A DNA stretch of 44,468 nt. It comes from Sheuella sp. Its GTDB lineage: Bacteria; Pseudomonadota; Gammaproteobacteria; Burkholderiales; Burkholderiaceae_B. The notes under the pieces were generated by a model. It was not told where the DNA came from. It did not search any database and saw only the letters and a list, made by a program, of their open reading frames with translations. The stretch is taken from the NCBI GenBank assembly GCA_030650995.1, contig JAUSCY010000048.1, forward strand, positions 1 to 44,468, read 5' to 3'. Made by a program: the position numbers and the translations under genes. This document shows positions 38,175 through 44,468 of the stretch, one piece after another. Position 1 is the first letter of the stretch; every line of letters begins with the position of its first letter.

Positions 38175-38377
38175 GCATCACACCTGCCTTCGAACCCGGT
38201 GAAAAAGTCCAGCATGTCAAGACGGGTGGTTTTTACCGGATCATTTGTCTGGCAAAGATTGAGGCCACTCTGGAAGACGCCTATGTGTATCAGGCGCTTC
38301 GCAATATGACTTTCTGGATCAGACCACAGGCTGAAATGCTGGATGGTCGTTTTGTGCGTGCAGAGGAATCAGGATGA
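38171..38377 (+). CDS. DUF1653 small protein
   Basis: Protein of 68 residues starting at ATG 38171, overlapping the transporter stop. The core PGEKVQHVKTGGFYRIICLAKI...YQALRNMTFWIRPQAEML matches DUF1653, a small beta-rich domain of unknown function. No signal or membrane segment. It ends 9 bases inside the convergent desaturase gene. Confidence 0.83.
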   Translation: MSITPAFEPGEKVQHVKTGGFYRIICLAKIEATLEDAYVYQALRNMTFWIRPQAEMLDGRFVRAEESG

Positions 38378-39286
38378 TCTTTTTGGATCCGGGCGGACGA
38401 CTTGTTTGGCCAGGCCGATTTTTTCAAGCAGCCAGACCGAGGCGTAGGTCAGGTCCAGCTCAAACCAGAGATGCCCATGCTTGGCTGAGCGCGGTTGTGC
38501 GTGATGATTGTTATGCCAGCCTTCGCCCATTGCAATAAGCGCGACAAACCAGTTGTTACGGCTACGGTCGGTCGTCGGGTAATTCCGATATCCGAATAAG
38601 TGCGCAAGTGAATTGACCGACCATGTGATGTGCCAGACAAGTACCGTGCGCAAAAATACACCCCAGATGAGTACGCTTGCGCCAAATTGCAGCGCATCCG
38701 ATAGGGAATTTCCGGACAGAAGAGAGAAACCAGCACCTGCAAGAAAAAAAAGCGCCCAGGAACCGATTACGATCATTGCGTAGAGCGGACCTTCGAGTTT
38801 TTTATAGAATGGATCGCGCAAAATATCCTTTGCGTAGCGGGAATAAATTTCTAGTCTGCTGACGTCACAGTTCTCAATCACCATCCAACCCATATGCCCC
38901 CAGAGAAAGCTCACCAGCGGGCTGTGTGGGTCCTCGACATCATCAGAGTGTTCATGATGACGCCGGTGAATGGCGACCCAGTGCGCAGGCGTATCTTGCA
39001 TGCAGCACACACCGAGCACGACAAAAAAACGCTCAAGCCATTTAGGGCAGACTAAACCGCGGTGTGTCAGCAAGCGATGAAAACAGAGATTGATCCCAAG
39101 TGTGCCAAACACATAGAGTCCGACAAACATGAGTGCCACACCTGTCCAGCTGAAAAAAAACGGCATCAGCGCGAGCAAGGCAACCAGGTGATAGAGGACA
39201 AGCGTCATCGCATAAGGCCACACGATACGACGTGTGTCTACGCCATGGGGCAGGGCAAGAGGGGGGGGCAGAGCTTTGTCGGTCAT
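38369..39286 (-). CDS. Acyl-CoA desaturase (delta-9 type)
   Basis: Membrane di-iron fatty-acid desaturase, 305 residues from ATG at 39286 (a GTG at 39298 is also in frame; neither has a clear ribosome site). Three histidine boxes are seen: H70-RLLTH, H107-RRHH and H-N-N-H-H near 258. Four membrane segments are expected at about 25-65 and 165-215. It introduces a double bond into saturated acyl chains using oxygen. A C8 run (G8 on + strand, 39261-39268) codes for P7-P9 near the start. Upstream lies a 12-bp palindrome over the likely promoter. Confidence 0.9.
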   Translation of the reverse strand: MTDKALPPPLALPHGVDTRRIVWPYAMTLVLYHLVALLALMPFFFSWTGVALMFVGLYVFGTLGINLCFHRLLTHRGLVCPKWLERFFVVLGVCCMQDTPAHWVAIHRRHHEHSDDVEDPHSPLVSFLWGHMGWMVIENCDVSRLEIYSRYAKDILRDPFYKKLEGPLYAMIVIGSWALFFLAGAGFSLLSGNSLSDALQFGASVLIWGVFLRTVLVWHITWSVNSLAHLFGYRNYPTTDRSRNNWFVALIAMGEGWHNNHHAQPRSAKHGHLWFELDLTYASVWLLEKIGLAKQVVRPDPKRSS

Positions 39287-39339
39287 ACTGAGCGCCACAG
39301 AAAGAGGAAGCAGCTGACAGTTGAGGCGAGCTGAGAGTG

Positions 39340-39375
39340 ATTATGCACTCCAGACCACAGTAACACTAATTAGTG
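39340..39375 (-). promoter_or_regulatory. Palindromic operator and -10 box of desaturase
   Basis: CACTAATTAGTG (39364-39375) is a perfect 12-bp palindrome. On the - strand a CATAAT box lies at 39345-39340, 18 bases downstream of it, so the palindrome covers the expected -35 position. A TetR- or FadR-like repressor of unsaturated fatty-acid synthesis would be a natural user. No regulator gene is adjacent. The rest of the 39287-39467 gap shows nothing clear. Confidence 0.45.
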
Positions 39376-39467
39376 ACAAAGGGATTGCTGCACACCAATA
39401 CTTTCTTAAAGGCAACGCGTGATAATGAGACAAATAGATCCATATAAAAGCAATTCTTTGTATTTAT

Positions 39468-41144
39468 TTATTCAGTGACAAAGCTCCAGCGTTCATCTGT
39501 TTCAATCACACGCATTTCTTGCTTGAGCTTATGCAAGTGTGCAAGCAAAGAGCGAGCTGCTAGCGCATGACGTTGAACAGGCGTGTCCTGATAGGCGACT
39601 TTGACCAGTGTGTCGATCGTTTGCGGCTGATTACTCAATTGAAGAGCCGCGATAATTTTGTTTTCTCTGGTCAGACGGTGTAGAGTGAGCCTGTCAATCG
39701 CCTGTTCAGGATTGCCAATCAAAAAGCCATGACCAGGCGCAAGGTATTCAATCTCCTCATTTTTTAGCATCTGTAGTGATTGCAGGTAAGCCTGCATATC
39801 ACCATCCGGTGGATTGATCACGACGGTGGAGCCCTGCATTAAGTGATCGCCAGTGAACAGCATTTTTTCTGATTCAAGCAGGTAGCAAAGATGATTGGAT
39901 GCATGTCCAGGAGTATGAATCGCACGTAATCTAATTTCTCCAAGTGCGAAGACTTCGTGATGTGTAGGAATCACATCTGGCTTGAAATCCTGATCCTGAT
40001 TCGCATAGGGAGGTGCCGGTATCCCCAGCACTGTTGCCTGCGTGCGTGTTTTGAGTTTTTGCGTCGCAGGGGAGTGATCGCGATGCGTATGTGTGGTGAG
40101 TATCCATTTGATGGGGCCGGGTGCACAGTCGATGATCGCTTCGATATGCTCCTCTAAATCCGGACCAGGATCAATCACTGCGACGCCATCCTGCGCGGTT
40201 CCAAGCAGATAGGTATTCGTGCCTGGACCGGTCATGACTCCCGGATTCGGTGCAGTTAATCGCCAGACATTTGGCGCAATTTGAACAGGATGACCCGGAT
40301 CAATATCGGATTTTGTCGTGCCTTTATTTTCAGGGTCGAGTTTTTGTGCCTCAGCGTAGGCGTAATCACTCTGGATCAGCATGCGGATAGAGCCATCGCG
40401 TGCGGTGGAGACGTGAGGTGTCGTGGCAGGGACTTGTGGTTTAGTACGTGCATGCGTCAGCAAATCTTCTACACGACCAAATTGCATCAGGCTTTCGAGT
40501 GTTTTGATGGTTGGGAACATCAGATCGAGTTCGCCGCGTTTAAAAAGCTCAAGTGCTTCACCTGGACGTACCCACAGATGCGCGACAGTCTCTGAGTTGT
40601 CATGCATCGCTATTTGCTCAGCGGGGGCAGGCGCGATAAAAAATCTCGTGTCGTAGCGTCTGGGTCGACCAGGTGTCGTGATCCAGTGACTGTAATAAAT
40701 TAATTGATCAGTCGCAGCCAGTAATTGTTCACGTGACAATAGCTGCGCGAAGCTGAGATTGTTTTCAGCTAATTCAATTCTTAAGGCGGCAAGCTTTTGC
40801 GCATCTGTTGCGTCCAGTGGCAGTCGCGACGGTTTGTTGCGATAGCCGATAAGCAGGCCTGCCTCCTCAAAGCACTCCCGTATCGCTGCAATCCAATAAG
40901 CCAGACCGCCATTCTGCAGACCCAATTCTACGCTCGCGCTGGCATCATCAATTCCAACGCACAGCGCATGCATATCCGCTTGGTGATCTGACGCATCTAC
41001 ACCTCCACCGGGAAAAACATGCATTCCTTTTGCGAAAGTGACTGCTGTCGCACGTTTCATCATGAAGACTTCAATCCCGTGCGCGGAGTCGCGCGCCAGA
41101 ATAATGGTGGCAGCAGGGCGGGGATATGAAGGGTCTTTTTGCAC
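39468..41144 (-). CDS. NUDIX - metallo-beta-lactamase fusion hydrolase
   Basis: Two-domain protein of 558 residues from GTG at 41144. The NUDIX domain (about 8-215) has MKRATAVTFAKGMHVFPGGG and RECFEEAGLL, with about 40 residues inserted inside the Nudix box, as in NUDT19-type CoA diphosphatases. The MBL domain (about 275-465) carries the zinc motif H-T-H-R-D-H near residue 350 and a winged-helix-like tail, as in LACTB2. The frame is open to 41279, but that extension overlaps the next gene's control region. No ribosome site is clear, so the start is tentative. Possible role in CoA-ester or nucleotide clearance; unproven. Confidence 0.82.
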   Translation of the reverse strand: MQKDPSYPRPAATIILARDSAHGIEVFMMKRATAVTFAKGMHVFPGGGVDASDHQADMHALCVGIDDASASVELGLQNGGLAYWIAAIRECFEEAGLLIGYRNKPSRLPLDATDAQKLAALRIELAENNLSFAQLLSREQLLAATDQLIYYSHWITTPGRPRRYDTRFFIAPAPAEQIAMHDNSETVAHLWVRPGEALELFKRGELDLMFPTIKTLESLMQFGRVEDLLTHARTKPQVPATTPHVSTARDGSIRMLIQSDYAYAEAQKLDPENKGTTKSDIDPGHPVQIAPNVWRLTAPNPGVMTGPGTNTYLLGTAQDGVAVIDPGPDLEEHIEAIIDCAPGPIKWILTTHTHRDHSPATQKLKTRTQATVLGIPAPPYANQDQDFKPDVIPTHHEVFALGEIRLRAIHTPGHASNHLCYLLESEKMLFTGDHLMQGSTVVINPPDGDMQAYLQSLQMLKNEEIEYLAPGHGFLIGNPEQAIDRLTLHRLTRENKIIAALQLSNQPQTIDTLVKVAYQDTPVQRHALAARSLLAHLHKLKQEMRVIETDERWSFVTE

Positions 41145-41287
41145 GAGTGACTCGGATTGGAAACTGTTGAAATTTGAGTATAAATATAGCCAGAAAACAT
41201 CCAGACAAAATACAACAGAAAAAAATCGGGCTATCGACAATGGATTAGGATAGCATTGACAAAAACAAATAGAACCCACGGAGACTT

Positions 41288-42280
41288 ATGAAAAGCTTTT
41301 TATCCCGCAAATTTTTTTCAACACTATTTGCCACAACATTTCTTGGTATTTTTTGCAGTGCAGCAATGGCACAATCCACTCCCTGGCCTAGCAGACCCAT
41401 CAGAATGGTGGTGCCCTTTGGTGCGGGAGGTGGAACAGATGTGATTGGCAGATTGCTGGCCCAAAAACTGACTGAAAGTCTGGGTCAACCTGTCGTAGTG
41501 GAGAATCGGCCAGGAGCGGGTGGCAGTCTGGGCACCTCAGAGGTCGCGCGTGCGCCAGCTGATGGCTACACCATTTTGTTAGGGTCAAGCTCGACTCATG
41601 GGATTAACCCCGGCATGTATGCCAAGCTGCCCTATGATCCGATCAAGGATTTCGAGCCCGTAGCACTGATCGCGACGAATTTGTTCGTCATGTCCGTCCC
41701 GAAAGACTCACCGGTTAAAACAGTCACTGATCTGGTGAAGCTTTCGCAGGCAGAACCGGGTAAATATGACTATGCGTCGTCCGGTAATGGCACGACGAGT
41801 CATCTGGCTGCGGCATTGTTTGTCTCGATGTCTGGCGCCAAGCTCACCCACATCCCCTACAAAAGTAATGTGCCAGGCTTGACAGATCTTGTTGCAGGTC
41901 GTGTCGCGGTGATGTTCGACAATATTACGGCTATGCAGGCACAGATCAATGCTGGGACCATACGCCCAATTGCTACGACAGGTCTGAAACGCAATGCGGT
42001 ATTGAGAGATGTCCCGACACTGGACGAGTCTGGTATCAAGGGTTACGACATCAAAGGATGGTTTTGCATGCTTGCACCAGCAGGTACGCCTGCCGATATT
42101 GTTTCTAAGCTTAACCGCGAGTTAGTGCGCATCGTAGCGCTGCCAGAAGTCACAGAAAAACTGATTGCAATCGGCGCTGATCCAGAAACAGGTTCACCAG
42201 ATGATCTTAAAAAACTGATTGCTTCTGAAATCATTAAATATAAAAATATTATCGAGATCGCTGGCGCTAAAGTTGAGTGA
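41288..42280 (+). CDS. Second Bug/TctC receptor
   Basis: Tripartite tricarboxylate receptor family, 330 residues, with signal peptide to about residue 29 (SAAMAQ). The ligand loops PSRPIRMVVPFGAGGGTD and VVENRPGAGGSLG are kept. A CGGAG site precedes the ATG. It is divergent from the NUDIX-MBL gene and ends at a strong terminator. It is similar in plan to the receptor at 35538 but clearly different in sequence. No membrane partner genes are nearby. Confidence 0.92.
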   Translation: MKSFLSRKFFSTLFATTFLGIFCSAAMAQSTPWPSRPIRMVVPFGAGGGTDVIGRLLAQKLTESLGQPVVVENRPGAGGSLGTSEVARAPADGYTILLGSSSTHGINPGMYAKLPYDPIKDFEPVALIATNLFVMSVPKDSPVKTVTDLVKLSQAEPGKYDYASSGNGTTSHLAAALFVSMSGAKLTHIPYKSNVPGLTDLVAGRVAVMFDNITAMQAQINAGTIRPIATTGLKRNAVLRDVPTLDESGIKGYDIKGWFCMLAPAGTPADIVSKLNRELVRIVALPEVTEKLIAIGADPETGSPDDLKKLIASEIIKYKNIIEIAGAKVE

Positions 42281-42294
42281 GTCTGAAAGAATAA

Positions 42295-42331
42295 AAAAAG
42301 CTGCATGCCAGTCAGGGCCATGCAGCTTTTT
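42295..42331. terminator. Bidirectional terminator
   Basis: AAAAAGCTGCATG (42295-42307) and its exact complement (42319-42331) form a 13-bp stem with an 11-nt loop, with A-run on one side and T-run on the other. It can stop the Bug-receptor transcript rightward and the 458-residue gene transcript leftward. Confidence 0.88.
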
Positions 42332-42333
42332 AA

Positions 42334-42364
42334 AATCAAGCCCCAGGGGTTTGGGGCGTTGATT
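42334..42364 (-). terminator. Second hairpin behind the 42374 gene
   Basis: On the - strand ATCAACGCCCC pairs with GGGGCTTGAT (one bulged base) around an 8-nt loop, followed by TTTT. It lies 10 bases after the stop of the 458-residue gene and directly before the shared terminator, giving that transcript two stop hairpins in series. Confidence 0.6.
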
Positions 42365-42373
42365 TGCTCAGAA

Positions 42374-43750
42374 TTAAGCACCCCAGGGAGTGATTGCTTC
42401 TTTGAGCTTTTTGTAACCGTCTAGGTACAGGGGACGTGAGTCACCGGCGTAAATCTTGTCGAAAATTGCAAGTTGTGCATCGAGCCAGTCAGCCAGTTCT
42501 TTGTTGTCTGGATTCGCGGCTTTGTAAGCCTCATTGATCAGGACAAAGTGAATGCGTGGATCGTAAGGCTGCTTTTCGCCGCCAACTGTCTCATCGCCGT
42601 CGAGTAAACGCAGCAACATGGCATCGGCTGAACCGAGCGTCTGCTCATAAATTGGTGCGCCGTGCAGGCGATACATTACGCTGGTCATGTCTTTACCATT
42701 GGTCATGGTAAAGCCCATTTTAGTCCAGAGCTTTTTCATGTCTTCTTTGACGCCAGCGCCGTCGAGCACGATCTGGCCCCAGTCGCGCAGCACGTCAGGT
42801 GCATCCGCCATCAAATCTGTCAGGCGATCGCCGTCCAGATCGGTTGCGTACACAATGCACTTACGGTGACGGATCATGTCATGCAACAGCAAACCGAAGT
42901 TCGTGTCCGAGATGTGTTCGTAGATGTCGCCTTTCCAGTTTTCCATGCCTGCCTTGAAGTCTTTTGGCAGCAGGGCAACGATTGCGTCAACGTTTGCACG
43001 TTGCTCTTCGTAGGCGTCGACCGTGTACTTACGCTTGAGCGTGAACTGGGTGCCTTGCAACAACCAGCGCATGATACCTGCGTTGATTGCGTCTTCCTGG
43101 GCCTGAGTAGGCTTGGTGGCAACACGACCGATCTGGCCGGTTTCGTTGACCATTTGCAGGAACAAACGTGCGGCATAAGCCATACGTATGCCTGGGGTGT
43201 TCATCTCTGAATGGATATTGCCAGTGGCAGGATCAACTGAGAATTTTTTCTTGTCCTGCGAATAAGGCAGCCCTGGCATGAAGCGGATGCTGGTGATGCC
43301 ACCGTAAGGGCGCACGTTGCAATACACGCCAGCTGCAGTACGCAGAGGGGCATTGGCGGATTTACCGTTAACGACAACTTTTTGGCCACCGTCGTTGACC
43401 ATGAAGTCACCAGCGGTAGACCATTTCAGTGCGGTGTAGTCGAGCTTGCCAAACCATTCCAGAGATTTCAGCTTGGAGTCATGACGATACTGAGCCATCA
43501 TTGGGACGCCGAGGAAAGGCAGACCCAGCACGTCAAGTGCCATCAGGGTGCCGTTCAGTGCAAACATGTCGGTAAAAGCGTGCGCAACGGGCTTGACGCC
43601 GCCGGCTGGATTGCCGCCTTCCCAGATGATTGCATCAGGGCAACCTACCGGTTTGACGTCAGAGCGCTTATAGGTACTGTCGAGCAGTTTGAAGAGATCG
43701 CCGTTTTGCTCTTCTTGAGCGATTTTCAGCAAATCGAGAAGTTGTGACAT
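42374..43750 (-). CDS. Unrecognised 458-residue cytosolic protein
   Basis: I do not recognise this family. It starts at ATG 43750 with GAGG about 11 bases upstream and a good -10 box. There is no signal peptide and no clear membrane segment. Parts that look conserved by composition: NPAGGVKPVAHAF near 47, a run of Gly/Pro/Arg around 140-170 (CNVRPYGGITSIRFMPGLPY), and HISDTNFGLLLHDMIRHRKCIVYATDLDGDRLTDL at about 280-315, whose D-x-D-x-D-R could bind metal. Lys/Glu-rich helices close the chain. Codon use is like that of its neighbours, the frame is clean, and strong promoter and terminators suggest good expression. Function not assigned. Confidence 0.85.
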   Translation of the reverse strand: MSQLLDLLKIAQEEQNGDLFKLLDSTYKRSDVKPVGCPDAIIWEGGNPAGGVKPVAHAFTDMFALNGTLMALDVLGLPFLGVPMMAQYRHDSKLKSLEWFGKLDYTALKWSTAGDFMVNDGGQKVVVNGKSANAPLRTAAGVYCNVRPYGGITSIRFMPGLPYSQDKKKFSVDPATGNIHSEMNTPGIRMAYAARLFLQMVNETGQIGRVATKPTQAQEDAINAGIMRWLLQGTQFTLKRKYTVDAYEEQRANVDAIVALLPKDFKAGMENWKGDIYEHISDTNFGLLLHDMIRHRKCIVYATDLDGDRLTDLMADAPDVLRDWGQIVLDGAGVKEDMKKLWTKMGFTMTNGKDMTSVMYRLHGAPIYEQTLGSADAMLLRLLDGDETVGGEKQPYDPRIHFVLINEAYKAANPDNKELADWLDAQLAIFDKIYAGDSRPLYLDGYKKLKEAITPWGA

Positions 43751-43782
43751 GTTTGGAAAGCCTCAGTTAGGGTGAACCTACG

Positions 43783-43811
43783 ATTATACCCAAGGGAAAG
43801 TACGGGCATCA
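43783..43811 (-). promoter_or_regulatory. Predicted promoter of the 42374 gene
   Basis: A perfect TATAAT on the - strand (43788-43783) lies 33 bases before the ATG. The -35 region at 17 bases (TGATGC) matches poorly. The -10 box is the main evidence. Confidence 0.5.
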
Positions 43812-43818
43812 GAAAGCT

Positions 43819-43846
43819 TTGTTCAAGGTCTGCACACCGCTATACT
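43819..43846 (+). promoter_or_regulatory. Predicted promoter of ABC receptor gene
   Basis: TTGTTC (43819-43824) and TATACT (43841-43846) are 16 bases apart; each fits the sigma-70 boxes in four or five positions. The transcript would start near 43853, about 50 bases before the ATG. Confidence 0.5.
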
Positions 43847-43859
43847 CGGCTGATAAATG

Positions 43860-43886
43860 TATAAAAATACATAAAAATATATAAAA
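43860..43886. repeat. Three 10-bp phased A-tracts
   Basis: Near-identical ATAAAAATAY units at a 10-base period lie in the leader between the predicted promoter and the ribosome site of the ABC receptor gene. A-tracts repeated once per helical turn tend to bend DNA. They may also keep the leader RNA unstructured. Confidence 0.6.
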
Positions 43887-43901
43887 CAACTGGAGACAAA
43901 C

Positions 43902-44468
43902 ATGGCTAAAAAATTATTTAGTTCGTTGGTTTATGCGGCTGTCCTGGGCATGGCTGGGGTGGCAGCGGCCGCGCCGGACGTGAAAATCGGCGCGACATTC
44001 CCGCTTTCAGGTAACTCAGGCAATGCTGGCAAGTTAGCTGTGGCGGCGATTGAGGTTGCGGCCGAGATCATCAATAACCCACATCCCGGTTTTGAAGCGT
44101 TACCGCTAGGTGCGGGTAAGGGTTTGCCCAATCTGGGTGGAGCTAAGATTAAAGTCATCCCTGCCGATCATCAGGGCAACCCCAGTGAGGGTCAAAGCCA
44201 GACCTTGCGCCTGATTACGCAAGAAAAAGTTGCGGGTATTGTGGGTAGTTATCAATCGGCTGTTGCCGTGACGTCCACTGCGACCGCTGAGCGTTATGGC
44301 GTGCCTTTTGTTGTAGGCGACTCGGTCGCCGCCAACATTACGACGCGCGGCTTTAAGTGGACCTTCCGTACCACGCCTGTCGCGAGTGACTTTGCTAATC
44401 TTTACATGGTGTTCCTCAACGAACTCAAGAGTAAGGGCCAGGATGTCAATAAGATAGCTGTCGTCTTT
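43902..44468 (+). CDS. ABC receptor, branched-chain amino-acid type, 5' part
   Basis: Periplasmic binding protein of the LivJ/LivK family (peripla_BP_6); 189 codons seen, cut by the right edge (full members are about 370-420 residues). Signal peptide over about 1-24 (LVYAAVLGMAGVAAAA). Then VKIGATFPLSG, DHQGNPSEGQSQTLRLI and VAGIVGSYQSAVA, typical of the ligand-binding lobe. A TGGAG site lies 6 bases before the ATG. Ligand may be an amino acid, amide or aromatic acid. Transporter genes may follow outside the window. Confidence 0.92.
   Translation, partial: MAKKLFSSLVYAAVLGMAGVAAAAPDVKIGATFPLSGNSGNAGKLAVAAIEVAAEIINNPHPGFEALPLGAGKGLPNLGGAKIKVIPADHQGNPSEGQSQTLRLITQEKVAGIVGSYQSAVAVTSTATAERYGVPFVVGDSVAANITTRGFKWTFRTTPVASDFANLYMVFLNELKSKGQDVNKIAVVF

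Noticed and set aside
41145-41279. N-terminal extension of the NUDIX-MBL protein by 45 residues from ATG 41279
   Set aside because: It is AT-rich and hydrophobic, unlike the family start, and overlaps the control region of the divergent Bug receptor gene; the GTG at 41144 fits better.

Overview
The window looks like chromosomal DNA of a betaproteobacterium of the order Burkholderiales, most likely Alcaligenaceae-like. This rests on gene order and families, not on a database search. The supporting evidence is: the block yceD-rpmF-plsX-fabHDG-acpP-fabF followed directly by rpoE-rseA-rseB-mucD-lepA-lepB-rnc-era-recO; divergent rne and rluC; and two Bug/TctC-type periplasmic receptors, a family greatly expanded in Bordetella and its relatives. 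No tRNA, rRNA, insertion sequence, prophage or CRISPR array was seen.

Region 1 (1-8831) is housekeeping. It holds rne (3' end outside the window) with a long structured leader, divergent rluC with an overlapping HAD phosphatase gene, the methionine sulfoxide reductase pair msrP-msrQ, and a leftward group of amiD-like amidase, RsmI-like methyltransferase and Maf/YceF pyrophosphatase. Region 2 (8847-24617) is a long rightward run: ribosome and lipid genes (yceD, rpmF, plsX, fab genes, acpP), then a YgfX-like membrane protein overlapping rpoE, the sigma-E envelope-stress module (rpoE, rseA, rseB, a DegP-like protease), and lepA, lepB, rnc, era and a short recO. A compact RNB exoribonuclease and a Ca2+-type P-type ATPase follow (24788-28988).

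Region 3 (29057-38377) is accessory metabolism built around a divergent control region at about 35397-35537. Leftward runs a five-gene set: acyl-CoA ligase, GntR/UTRA regulator, acyl-CoA dehydrogenase, thiamine-diphosphate enzyme and zinc alcohol dehydrogenase. Rightward runs a Bug receptor, SDR oxidoreductase, EamA transporter and DUF1653 protein. The junctions are tight (ATGA overlaps or abutting genes), so I read it as one regulated catabolic system for an unknown carboxylate. It is the best candidate for undescribed biology here.

Region 4 (38369-44468) has a fatty-acid desaturase with an upstream palindrome, an unusual NUDIX-MBL fusion, a second Bug receptor, a 458-residue protein I do not recognise, and the start of a branched-chain amino-acid type ABC receptor cut by the window end. 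The only stretch above 300 bases without a gene is 2712-3210, which I read as the rne leader. Promoters, operators and RNA structures were found by eye and are predictions.
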